A DNA stretch of 64,000 nucleotides from an uncultured Candidatus Nemicrothrix sp. (GTDB lineage: Bacteria; Actinomycetota; Acidimicrobiia; Acidimicrobiales; MedAcidi-G1). Below the pieces are notes generated by a model. The model saw only the letters and a list, made by a program, of their open reading frames with translations, searched no databases and was not told the DNA's origin. A program made the translations under genes and the position numbers. Location: the NCBI GenBank assembly GCA_913055915.1, contig CAJXKL010000005.1:41720-105719 (forward strand). Direction: 5' to 3'. This document shows positions 29,201-37,406 of this stretch, piece after piece. Position 1 is the stretch's first letter. Every line of letters starts with the position of its first letter.

Positions 29201-30358
29201 TCAAACCCCTGTCCCCCCGGTAGCAGCCAACTCCACTGCACGTTCAGCGGCCTCGAGCATGGTGGAGGCCATCTGAAGGGAGTCGGAGAAGTGGGGCTCG
29301 AGAATCAGGCGTCCATCACCGGCGTTGGTCCCGTCCAACCGGATGACGATGGGCGAGTTGATGACCACCCGTTCGAGGGCCTCAACGATCCCGTTGGCGA
29401 CCACCTCGCCCCTGGTTATTCCACCGAAGATGTTGATGAAGATCGAGCGCACCGCCGGATCGTTGTTGATGACCTCGAGAGCCCCGGCCATGGTGTCGAC
29501 ATCGGCACCACCACCTATATCGAGGAAGTTGGCGGCGGCGCCACCTACCTGGCTGATGACGTCGACGGTGGACATGGCCAGGCCGGCGCCGTTGGCGATC
29601 ACGCCGACCGAGCCGTCCAGGCCCACGTACTGGAGACCGATCCGGTGTGCCGCTGTCTCTCGTTCGTCTCGACTCTGGGTCTCGTCGAATGCTGCGTAGT
29701 CCTCGTGACGGAAGACCGAGTTGCCATCGAGGGTGACCTTGGCGTCAAGAACGTGGACCTGACCCTCTGGGGTGAGGATCAACGGGTTGATCTCGACCAT
29801 GTCAGCATCGCCTTCGACGTATGCGGTGTAGAGCTTCAGCAGAATGTTGACCGTCCCGTCAACGGCGGCATCGGGCAGGCCGGCTGCAGCCACCCAATCG
29901 CGACATTCGGGTTCGGCGAGGCCGTCAACGGGATCGATCCAGACCTTTGCGATCGCATCGGGGTTCTCCTCGGCAACCGTCTCGATCTCGACACCGCCCT
30001 CGACCGAGAGCATGCCCAGGTGCTTCTTCGCAGACCTGTCGAGCGTGAAGCTGGCGTAGTACTCCTCGGCGATGTCGGAGGCCTCTTCGATCCAGACCCG
30101 GCCGACCACGTGCCCCTTGATGTCGAGGCCCAGGATGGCCGAGGCGTGGGTCCGGACCTCGTCGATGGTTGCCGCGAACTTGACACCACCGGCCTTGCCT
30201 CGCCCACCGGCGTGGACCTGGGCCTTGACCATGACGGGGATACCCAGCCTCTCGGCTGCGGCCACCGCCTCGTCGACGGTGAAGGCGATCTCGCCGGGAG
30301 AAACCGGCATGCCGTAGCCGGCGAAGAACTGCTTGCCCTGATACTCGAACAGATCCAC
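29201..30358 (-). CDS. sucC: Succinyl-CoA synthetase beta subunit
   Basis: The 385-residue ATP-grasp subunit starts DLFEYQGKQFFAGYGMPVSPG and has VKAQVHAGGRGKAGGVK, VEINPLILTPEGQVHVLDAKV and FINIFGGITRGEVVANGI, all SucC signatures. I chose GTG 30358 since GGAGG lies eight bases upstream and the family begins with (M/V)DL.EYQ. A ten-codon longer reading exists. It begins the sucCD operon and is divergent from the tRNA-editing gene. Confidence 0.94.
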   Translation of the reverse strand: MDLFEYQGKQFFAGYGMPVSPGEIAFTVDEAVAAAERLGIPVMVKAQVHAGGRGKAGGVKFAATIDEVRTHASAILGLDIKGHVVGRVWIEEASDIAEEYYASFTLDRSAKKHLGMLSVEGGVEIETVAEENPDAIAKVWIDPVDGLAEPECRDWVAAAGLPDAAVDGTVNILLKLYTAYVEGDADMVEINPLILTPEGQVHVLDAKVTLDGNSVFRHEDYAAFDETQSRDERETAAHRIGLQYVGLDGSVGVIANGAGLAMSTVDVISQVGGAAANFLDIGGGADVDTMAGALEVINNDPAVRSIFINIFGGITRGEVVANGIVEALERVVINSPIVIRLDGTNAGDGRLILEPHFSDSLQMASTMLEAAERAVELAATGGTGV

Positions 30359-30508
30359 CTCGGCGGCCTCCTGCACCCGTCGTGACACCTACCCGCCGGC
30401 CGGCTCCACCGGCTACCGAGGTCTCAAGCGATACTAGACAGGTCATCTGGCTGTCCCACCCGTTGGGATCATGTCCAGGGCCTGTACGACGACTGACGGG
30501 AGCACACC

Positions 30509-31222
30509 GTGACCGACCGCCTCTACCTACGAGATGCCGACCTCAGATCATTTGAGGCCACGGTCATCTCAGTCGACGAAGACATGGTCGAGTTGGACCG
30601 CACGGCGTTCTACGCCACCAGCGGTGGCCAGCCCCACGACACAGGACACCTCACATGGGATTCGGGGGCAGCATCGGTGGTCGACGTCCGTTCAGCCGGT
30701 GCTCAGGTGCTGCACCGCCTGGCCGGACCGGTTCCGGCAGTCGGCACGGTCGTCGCCGGCGAGGTCGACGACAGGCGCCGACGCCAGCTGATGAGGACCC
30801 ACACGGCCATGCACGTTCTGTGTGGTGTAATCTGGCGTGAGTGGCACCGGCCAGTGACCGGCGGGAACATGGAGCCGCTTCAGGCCCGCATGGACTTCGA
30901 GTTGACCGAACTACCTCCGGACTTCAAGGAACGCGTCAGCGAGTTGTGCAATGCCGAGTTGGCGGCCGACCTTCCGATTGAGGTGTCGTTCCTGGCAAGG
31001 GGCGAGGCCGTGCTCGACAGCGACCTGATCCGAACAAAGGTGAACCTGATCCCCGAGTCGGTGACCGAGATCCGCGTTGTCGACATTGTCGGGCTTGACC
31101 GTCAGGCCGACGGTGGAACCCACGTTTCATCCACAGCCCAGGTGGGCCGCATCGAGGTCGTCAAGACAGAGTCAAAGGGCAAGGGGTTCAAGCGGGTACG
31201 CATCCAGGTGCACGATGTCTGA
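30509..31222 (+). CDS. Alanyl-tRNA editing protein (AlaX family)
   Basis: The 237-residue free-standing editing domain related to AlaRS hydrolyses Ser- or Gly-charged tRNA-Ala. It has an N-terminal beta barrel (AFYATSGGQPHDTG), the zinc motif RTHTAMHVLCG (H-x3-H) and RQADGGTHVSSTAQVG. AlaRS has Cys in CGGTH; here the residue is Asp (DGGTH), so metal binding may differ. It uses a GTG start with GGGAG six bases upstream. It is transcribed towards the copper genes. Confidence 0.87.
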   Translation: MTDRLYLRDADLRSFEATVISVDEDMVELDRTAFYATSGGQPHDTGHLTWDSGAASVVDVRSAGAQVLHRLAGPVPAVGTVVAGEVDDRRRRQLMRTHTAMHVLCGVIWREWHRPVTGGNMEPLQARMDFELTELPPDFKERVSELCNAELAADLPIEVSFLARGEAVLDSDLIRTKVNLIPESVTEIRVVDIVGLDRQADGGTHVSSTAQVGRIEVVKTESKGKGFKRVRIQVHDV

Positions 31223-31245
31223 CCGAGTCCGGACAGGGGGTTGCC

Positions 31246-31443
31246 TCAGGCAATGTCGAAGCCGGCCTCGTCGATGGCGGCAACCACCGCGGCATCGTCA
31301 CCACCGGTGACCGTGACGGTCTTGGCATCGAGGTCGATTGCCAGGTCGGTCACCCCCTGGACGGAGGCCACCTGGCCCGTAATCGCCTGAACGCAGTGGT
31401 CACAGCTCATGTCGGGAAGTGAGTAGACGCGGGTTGTTGTCAT
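31246..31443 (-). CDS. copZ: Copper chaperone, CopZ-like heavy-metal-associated domain
   Basis: A single HMA domain of 65 residues has the copper motif MSCDHC about residues 13-18 in the beta-alpha-beta-beta-alpha-beta fold. Such chaperones hand Cu(I) to the efflux ATPase. Its ATG overlaps the copA stop by four bases, so the chaperone is coupled to the pump. It should be under the same MerR-type control as copA. Confidence 0.9.
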   Translation of the reverse strand: MTTTRVYSLPDMSCDHCVQAITGQVASVQGVTDLAIDLDAKTVTVTGGDDAAVVAAIDEAGFDIA

Positions 31444-33653
31444 GTGGTCACCGTTTCCTGTGTAGGGATTGTGGTTCGATCCTGTGCGGGGCCGCGGTAG
31501 CCGGCAAAGCGCATGAGGCGGAGGCTGTTGGTGACCACGAATAGGGATGAAACACCCATCGCTCCGGCGGCGATCATCGGGTTGAGGACGCCGCTGGCGG
31601 CGAGTGGGATCGCAGCGGCGTTATAGGCGAATGCCCAGAAGAGGTTGCCCTTGATGGTGACGAGCGTCCGACGCGAGAGTGCGATTGCGTCGGCGACAGC
31701 CCGTAGGTCACCGGTGACGATGGTCAGGTCAGAGGCCTCCATCGCCACATCTGTTCCCGTACCCACCGCTATTCCAAGGTCCGCCTGGGCGAGCGCTGGT
31801 GCGTCGTTGATGCCATCGCCGACCATCGCCACCCTGTGGCCCTCAGCCTGAAGCCGACGCACCTCGGCTGCCTTGTCGTCGGGCATTACCTCGGCGATCA
31901 GGTGGTCGGCACCCACTGCGACGCCTACGAACTGGGCTGTCCTCAGGTTGTCGCCTGTCAACAGGGTCACGCTGAGACCCTGGTCGTGGAAGGCGGCAAC
32001 TGCGGCGACGGAGGTGTCCTTGAGCCGGTCGGACACCACGAGGATCGCCTCGGCCTCAGGGCCCCGACCGGCAAACACGACCGTGGCGCCGGTCGCCTCA
32101 GCTGTTGCCGCGAGGTCCTCGACCCGGGAGGGCACGGTGTCGAACAGCCGGCGGCGCCCCACCCGGACCTCGGTGCCGTCGACCGTTCCGGTCACGCCGA
32201 CTCCAGGGGTGTTCGAGAAGCCGACGACGTTGCCGTGTTCCTCTACTGCGCTGCTTACGGCCTGCGCTATCGGGTGCTCTGAACGGGCCTCGAGGGAGGC
32301 CGCCAGCCTGAGGATCTCCTCGGATTCGCCCTCGGGGGCCTGGACCTCGGTCAACTCCATCCGTCCTTCGGTGACCGTGCCGGTCTTGTCGACAACGATG
32401 ACGTCAACTGCCCGTGTGTCCTCAAGTACCTCACCACCCTTGATGATCACACCCAGTTGGGCGCCTCTTCCGGTTCCGACCATGATCCCCATGGGGGTGG
32501 CGAGTCCCAGCGCGCACGGGCAGGCGATGATCAGAACTGCTACCGCTGCCGTGAATGCCGCGTCGGCTGAGTTCCCCATCAGGAACCAGCCGGCAAGCGT
32601 TGCCACTGCCGTTCCGATTGCGAACGGAACGAATACCGCCGATACGCGGTCTGCCAGGCGCTGCACCTCGGCCCTGCTGCCCTGGGCCTCATCGACGAGC
32701 TTGATGATCTGGGCCAGCACGGTTCCTGCACCGACCCGTGTGGCCTCCACGACCAACGAGCCGTTGGTGTTGACCGTGGCGCCGATGACCTCATCGCCGT
32801 TGGTGACGTCGACGGGGACAGGCTCGCCTGTGACCATCGAGGCATCCACCGCCGACTGGCCGTCGACGACTACTCCGTCTGTAACGATCTTCTCGCCTGG
32901 TCGGACCACGAAGCGCATGCCGACCACCAGGTCGTCGAGGGCCACCTCGGTGCCGTCTTCGAGCCGTGCAGTGCGGGCACCCAGGTCCGCCAAGGCGCGG
33001 ATGGCGTCGCCCGAACGACGCTTGGCGCGTGCCTCGAACCACTTCCCCAGCAGGATGAGCGTCACGATCACCATTCCGGTCTCGTAGTAGACGTGCCCGC
33101 CGTCGATGTCGCCAACGAGAACGACCGTCGACCACAACCACGCTGACAGGGTTCCCATGGAAACGAGGGTGTCCATCGTGGTTGAACCGTGCCTCAGGTT
33201 CATCCAGGCTGCCCTGTGGAAGGTCCATCCTGACCAGAACACGACAGGTGTCGCCAGGACCACTACCAGCCATTCCCAGCCGTCGAACTGCAGCGGCGGC
33301 ACCATCGATACGAGCACCACGGGCACAGCCAGCACGGCAGCCACGATGAAGCGACGCAACAGGTCCGTTGCACGACGCTCCTCGGAATCGTCCGGGCTGT
33401 CGGTGTCGACCACCCCGTAGCCGAGGCCCTCGATGGTCGACCTGAACTCCGCTACACCCACCCCTGAGCCGTACAGCACGGTCGCCCGGCCGGTGGCGAA
33501 GTTGACCTGTGCGTCGTCGACTCCGCCCAGTTTCCCGAGGGCCCGCTGGATCCTGTTGGAGCATGCGGCACAGGTCATGCCCTCGATGGTCAGGTCGGTA
33601 CGTGATGTCGGGTTGGGCTGTCCAGCTGGCTTGTCGACGGCCTCGATACTCAT
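31440..33653 (-). CDS. copA: Copper-exporting P1B-type ATPase
   Basis: The 737-residue Cu(I) efflux pump begins with an N-terminal HMA domain ([11 protein letters not shown] about 24-34), then eight membrane helices. It has TGEPVPV in the actuator domain, the CPC metal site in [12 protein letters not shown], the phosphorylation site DKTGTVTEG, the HP motif in SEHPIAQAV and [18 protein letters not shown]. It is exported from a promoter with 20-bp spacing and a MerR-type operator (33660-33691). The start codon follows the -10 by six bases, so the mRNA is probably leaderless. Confidence 0.95.
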   Translation of the reverse strand: MSIEAVDKPAGQPNPTSRTDLTIEGMTCAACSNRIQRALGKLGGVDDAQVNFATGRATVLYGSGVGVAEFRSTIEGLGYGVVDTDSPDDSEERRATDLLRRFIVAAVLAVPVVLVSMVPPLQFDGWEWLVVVLATPVVFWSGWTFHRAAWMNLRHGSTTMDTLVSMGTLSAWLWSTVVLVGDIDGGHVYYETGMVIVTLILLGKWFEARAKRRSGDAIRALADLGARTARLEDGTEVALDDLVVGMRFVVRPGEKIVTDGVVVDGQSAVDASMVTGEPVPVDVTNGDEVIGATVNTNGSLVVEATRVGAGTVLAQIIKLVDEAQGSRAEVQRLADRVSAVFVPFAIGTAVATLAGWFLMGNSADAAFTAAVAVLIIACPCALGLATPMGIMVGTGRGAQLGVIIKGGEVLEDTRAVDVIVVDKTGTVTEGRMELTEVQAPEGESEEILRLAASLEARSEHPIAQAVSSAVEEHGNVVGFSNTPGVGVTGTVDGTEVRVGRRRLFDTVPSRVEDLAATAEATGATVVFAGRGPEAEAILVVSDRLKDTSVAAVAAFHDQGLSVTLLTGDNLRTAQFVGVAVGADHLIAEVMPDDKAAEVRRLQAEGHRVAMVGDGINDAPALAQADLGIAVGTGTDVAMEASDLTIVTGDLRAVADAIALSRRTLVTIKGNLFWAFAYNAAAIPLAASGVLNPMIAAGAMGVSSLFVVTNSLRLMRFAGYRGPAQDRTTIPTQETVTT

Positions 33654-33659
33654 GTGTCC

Positions 33660-33691
33660 ACCCTAAACCTTCTAGTCCACTGGAATGTCAA
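33660..33691 (-). promoter_or_regulatory. MerR-type copA promoter and operator
   Basis: On the minus strand TTGACA (33686-33691) and TAGGGT (33660-33665) are separated by 20 bases, the stretched spacing of MerR-activated promoters. The spacer holds a dyad, TTCCAGT-GG-ACTAGAA (33670-33685). Six bases later comes the copA ATG. The same half-sites occur at the adjacent merR gene, so copper-dependent untwisting by that regulator is expected. Confidence 0.75.
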
Positions 33692-33723
33692 GGGTTGGGC
33701 AGTAATTCCCACAGGCCACCCGA

Positions 33724-34137
33724 TCAGGCTGACGAGAACGCAATCACCTGACACCGGTTGGGGTCGGTACACGACGAGGGATCAAGGGATGCAGCACGGC
33801 CGGCCAGGGAAGCCAGGTCCTCCCTCGCCTGTTGGAGCCGGAGGATCTGCTCATCCAGGTCCGTCATGTGGCGCTCCAGCAGAGCAACCGTGTGGCTGCA
33901 TGAAGTCGAGCCGGCGTCCTTCAACTCCAGGACCGACGAGATCTCGGCAAGTGACAGTCCGGTTGCCTGGGCATCACGCACGAACCTCAGACGCTCAACG
34001 CCCTCAACCCCGTAGTCCCGGTAACCGGAATCCGTCCGCTCCGGTTCGGCAATAAGGCCGATCGACTCGTAGTAACGAATGGTCTTGGTCGTAACGCCAG
34101 CCAGGTCTGCCAACTCCCCGATCTTCACGACCACCAC
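33724..34137 (-). CDS. MerR-family regulator of the copper module (CueR-like)
   Basis: The 137-residue regulator has an N-terminal winged helix IGELADLAGVTTKTIRYYESIGLIAEPERTDSGYRDY, a dimerisation coiled coil and a C-terminal loop with Cys (SSCTDPNRCQV, plus SCSH at about 83). The C-terminal Cys pair fits metal sensing. The start is one of GTG 34137, 34134 or 34128. TACGGT (34136-34141, minus strand) lies seven bases before 34128, so the shortest form, leaderless, is plausible. A near-perfect dyad (34152-34169) implies autoregulation. Confidence 0.88.
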   Translation of the reverse strand: MVVVKIGELADLAGVTTKTIRYYESIGLIAEPERTDSGYRDYGVEGVERLRFVRDAQATGLSLAEISSVLELKDAGSTSCSHTVALLERHMTDLDEQILRLQQAREDLASLAGRAASLDPSSCTDPNRCQVIAFSSA

Positions 34138-34151
34138 CGTACCGGTTCAAT

Positions 34152-34169
34152 CTTCCAGTCAACTGGAAG
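34152..34169 (-). promoter_or_regulatory. MerR operator in front of merR
   Basis: A perfect inverted repeat, CTTCCAGT-CA-ACTGGAAG, lies just upstream of the merR start. Its half-sites (TTCCAGT/ACTGGAA) match those in the copA promoter, so one regulator probably binds both. Its position over the presumed -35 suggests repression of its own gene. Confidence 0.72.
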
Positions 34170-34181
34170 GTACCGGCCCCT

Positions 34182-35252
34182 CTACCTGATCGCCGGAAGA
34201 TCCAGAAGGAGTGCCTGCAGCAACAACGCCTCGTTCGGGTTGCGTATCAGCTCGGCGGTCACCTCGGATATCCGCTCGGTCGCCTCAAGGCCCACAGCGC
34301 TCCCATCACCCGGGCCACCCGGGGCAGCCCAGTCCAGATAGCGGCGGCTGAGGGTCGCCAAGCCGAACCGGAGCTCATCGTCGCGCAGCCTCCTGACCTC
34401 ACGTCGTTGCCGTTCAACAAGCTGGCGACACCCCGAACCCCTGGTTCCGAGCGCCTTCTCACGCTCGTCCAGGTCCTCCAGTTCAACCTTGTGACGCTCG
34501 ACCAACGGGGCCTGAGAACCGTCGATCATCTCCTGGATCTCGGCCACGACCACCGCCACAGCAGCTCCGGTTCCGTCGAGACGGTCAGGCACCGATCGCC
34601 AGGCATCCCTTCGCCCCATGAACGCCGGGTCACCAGCCAGGAGACGTGCCCGATCCAGCCGCCCGGCCGCAGCCACGGCCAGGGCCCCAGCCAGTGTCTC
34701 GTCGACCGAATCGGCGACCAGGGCCTGCACAACCACCTCATTTGTCAGCGGCGGGAAGTCAACCCGGACACAGCGCGAAGCTACCGTGATGTGCTCCTCT
34801 GGAACCTCCTCGACCAACAGGATGAAGACCGTGGACGCCGGAGGTTCCTCAATTGTCTTCAACAGGCCTGCTGCAGCCTCTGGTTCCGCTGTCTCAAACC
34901 GGTCTACGACCACCACCTTTCGTACCGCCTCCACCGGCGACCTCGAGCCCTCCCGCGTGATCGCAGCAGTCTCGGCGACAAGCAGTGCCCTGCCTTCGGG
35001 CTGGATCAGGACCAGGTCGGGGTGAAGGCCCTCTGTTGCCAGACGCCTGTGCCGATCCGCTCCAGCACCTCCCGGGTCGTCTGTACCACCTGCGAACAGG
35101 GCCCCGGCAAACGCCCTGGCTGCCTCCATACGGCCCGTTCCGGGAGGGCCCACGAACATGTACGCATGAACCGGAGCGGTAGTGGCCTCCCGGAGCAGGC
35201 CAACGGCCTCGGGCTGACCGACAACCGTCGCCCAGAGTTCGTCTCGATTCAC
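34182..35252 (-). CDS. holB: DNA polymerase III delta-prime subunit-like clamp-loader protein
   Basis: The 356-residue AAA+ protein begins with VVGQPEAVGLLREA and HAYMFVGPPGTGRMEAARAFAGAL, then VDRFETAEPEAAAGLLKTIEEPPASTVFILLVEE. These are clamp-loader hallmarks. The P-loop has Arg where Lys is expected (GTGR), and the sensor-1 region lacks the SRC of ATPase subunits, as in delta-prime, which does not hydrolyse ATP. Its ATG overlaps the tmk stop by four bases. tmk-holB coupling is widespread in bacteria. Confidence 0.88.
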   Translation of the reverse strand: MNRDELWATVVGQPEAVGLLREATTAPVHAYMFVGPPGTGRMEAARAFAGALFAGGTDDPGGAGADRHRRLATEGLHPDLVLIQPEGRALLVAETAAITREGSRSPVEAVRKVVVVDRFETAEPEAAAGLLKTIEEPPASTVFILLVEEVPEEHITVASRCVRVDFPPLTNEVVVQALVADSVDETLAGALAVAAAGRLDRARLLAGDPAFMGRRDAWRSVPDRLDGTGAAVAVVVAEIQEMIDGSQAPLVERHKVELEDLDEREKALGTRGSGCRQLVERQRREVRRLRDDELRFGLATLSRRYLDWAAPGGPGDGSAVGLEATERISEVTAELIRNPNEALLLQALLLDLPAIR

Positions 35253-35854
35253 GTTCCAGCCAGGCGGTCGACAACGACAGCCGCCACCCGGTCCGCCACC
35301 TCCTCAACAGAACCGTTTCCGTCGACCACAACCAGCCGATCAGGGTCGGAGCCGGCCATTTCCCTGTAGGCCTCGATCACCCGGCCCCTGAAGCCGTCAC
35401 CCGCCTGCTCAATGCGGTCCAGAACCCCACCGAGGCGATCACGCGCCGCGTCATCGTCGACATCGATCACAACCACCAGGTCGGCAACCAACCCATCGGT
35501 GGCAAAAGCCGAGACTTCAGCCACCTCGGCAGCCCCAAGACCGCGCCCATGGCCCTGGTAGGCGACCGACGACTCGATAAAGCGGTCGGTAACCACGTCA
35601 CGACCTGAATCGAGGGCGGGCCTGACCACCTCGGCCACATGCTGGGCCCTCGCTGCGGCTATCAACAGGGCCTCTGCGCGGTCAACGGGACGCTCCCCGT
35701 CGGGGTCCAGCACCATCGACCTGATCATTTCACCCAGTGGGGTTCCGCCGGGTTCCCGGGTGAGCACGGCACCAAGACGCTCAGCTAGCAGTCGAGCCTG
35801 GGTGGACTTTCCGGTTCCATCTGCACCCTCCACGGCAATGAAGCGGCCCGTCAC
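35249..35854 (-). CDS. tmk: Thymidylate kinase
   Basis: The 201-residue dTMP kinase has the P-loop VEGADGTGKSTQ, the DR(Y/F) motif TDRFIESSVAYQGHGRGLG and the REPGGTPLGEMIR substrate loop. It makes dTDP for DNA synthesis. The open frame extends 34 codons upstream, but GTG 35854 overlaps the MFS stop (GTGA) and gives the normal length. Overlaps on both sides show a tight MFS-tmk-holB operon. Confidence 0.93.
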   Translation of the reverse strand: MTGRFIAVEGADGTGKSTQARLLAERLGAVLTREPGGTPLGEMIRSMVLDPDGERPVDRAEALLIAAARAQHVAEVVRPALDSGRDVVTDRFIESSVAYQGHGRGLGAAEVAEVSAFATDGLVADLVVVIDVDDDAARDRLGGVLDRIEQAGDGFRGRVIEAYREMAGSDPDRLVVVDGNGSVEEVADRVAAVVVDRLAGT

Positions 35855-37332
35855 CGGCTTCCCTCCCGACCGGATGCGACTATCCGGGAGATGCCGGACC
35901 TGAGGGATACAACCGAGGCTGCTCCAGATGCCAGGATGATCAGGGCAGCAAGCCACAGGGTCAGGCGGACACCCGGAACGTCAACTCCGAAGCCGAAGAA
36001 CTCAACGTGCCTGTCCCACAGGACGCTGGAAAGGCGGTCAAGGCCGTCTTCGATCAACGGTCCGACGACCAGAGCCAACAACACACATGCCCGTACCAGA
36101 AGGTAGAGCGTAGAAAAGATACGGCCACGTAGGTGATCCTCGACGTTCTCGTGCAGCAGCGTGAAGCCGAGCACATAGACCGCACCTGCGCAGACGCCGA
36201 TTCCAAACACCATTGAAATCGAGATATGGACCTGGCTGATGGACGCTGCCGCCGCCAGGAACCCACCGGCACCGAAGAGCGACCAGGTGAACAGGCGCGG
36301 CCTGTCGACTCGACGCTGCACCCACGACAGGAGCATCACCCCCCCGGCTACACCGACCCCGAGGGCCGAGATCAACACACCAAGGCCGGATTTGCCGGCA
36401 CCCAGGACCTCGTCGGCGTAGATGGCCCCCAACGGAACCAACATGCCGCCACCGATGAGGCCGGTGGCCAGGCCCATGTTCACGGTGCGCACTACCGGAT
36501 TGATGAAGATGAACTGCCAGCCCTCGCGAAGCTCTGCGATCGGGTCGGCCAACTTCGCCTTCCGCAGCTTCGCCGCGTCCCTCTCCGACTTCGGACGGCG
36601 GGGCAGGGCCAATGTCCAGATCAGGAACCCGGTCACGGCGAACGAGAGTGCGTTGAAGTAGAAGGCAAGGCCCATGTCGTCGAGCCGCAGGTTGTCGGCC
36701 CATGAGGAGCTGAATAGGGCCGTAGAGAGCCGGCCGAACACCGCCATCAGAGCAGCACCAACCGGGAAGGTTCCGTAGGCGGCCACAAGGGAAAGGGAAT
36801 TGGCCCGCGCCAGGTACTCGGCCGGAACCAGGTTCGGCACCGACGCCTCCTTGGCCGGCGACCAGAGCATCGTGAAGGCCTCGAGCACGAGAGACGCCAG
36901 GAAAAGGCCCCACAGTTCTTCGACAAAGGGAAGGCTCAGCATCACGAGGGCCCTGCCGATGTCGCAGGTCACCATGACCCGCTTGCGATCCCAGCGGTCG
37001 ACGAGCACCCCGGCGATAGGGCCGAAGAAGAAACCGGGAACGATCCGGGCCGCCAGCACCAGGCTCAGCGCAGCACCCTCAGATCCGGAGCCGAGGCGGA
37101 TCGCAAGGATGCTTATCGCCAGTAGCCCGAGCCAGTCTCCTGTCGCAGAGATGACCTGGGCAAACCAGAGTCGTGAGAACTCGAGAGATCCGAACATGCG
37201 GACGTGCAGATCAGGCCTATTGTCGTCAGGCCCCGAACCGTCGTTATCGAGGTGCAGGAGGCTCACGAACTCGTCTCCCGGGTTCAAGTTGCCCCCCGGG
37301 TGAGGTGGTTCTCCACCCGTAGCTTCGGTCAC
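35851..37332 (-). CDS. MFS transporter in the tmk-holB operon
   Basis: The 493-residue protein has twelve predicted membrane helices and MFS loop motifs (GVLVDRWDRKRVM; LHENVEDHLRGRIFS). It starts with a 45-residue hydrophilic, acidic N-terminus. The pattern with HENVEDHLRGR is typical of the MFS group annotated as enterobactin/macrolide-like exporters, but no substrate can be named. Its stop overlaps tmk, which is odd for a transporter and suggests conserved operon structure rather than function. Confidence 0.82.
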   Translation of the reverse strand: MTEATGGEPPHPGGNLNPGDEFVSLLHLDNDGSGPDDNRPDLHVRMFGSLEFSRLWFAQVISATGDWLGLLAISILAIRLGSGSEGAALSLVLAARIVPGFFFGPIAGVLVDRWDRKRVMVTCDIGRALVMLSLPFVEELWGLFLASLVLEAFTMLWSPAKEASVPNLVPAEYLARANSLSLVAAYGTFPVGAALMAVFGRLSTALFSSSWADNLRLDDMGLAFYFNALSFAVTGFLIWTLALPRRPKSERDAAKLRKAKLADPIAELREGWQFIFINPVVRTVNMGLATGLIGGGMLVPLGAIYADEVLGAGKSGLGVLISALGVGVAGGVMLLSWVQRRVDRPRLFTWSLFGAGGFLAAAASISQVHISISMVFGIGVCAGAVYVLGFTLLHENVEDHLRGRIFSTLYLLVRACVLLALVVGPLIEDGLDRLSSVLWDRHVEFFGFGVDVPGVRLTLWLAALIILASGAASVVSLRSGISRIVASGREGSR

Positions 37333-37406
37333 CCTCTCACTCTAGGAGAGCCTGTGGGGAGTAAGCCGGGCATCACAAAACCCCGACACCCCACCTCACC
37401 TGTCGA

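Noticed and set aside
29192..30385. Long plus-strand open frame of 397 codons opposite sucC
   Set aside because: It lies exactly antisense to sucC, whose motifs are unmistakable. The long frame follows from high-GC codon bias.
31873..33087. Plus-strand open frame of 404 codons opposite copA
   Set aside because: It is Ser/Thr/Pro-rich and antisense to a well-recognised P-type ATPase, so it is a shadow frame.
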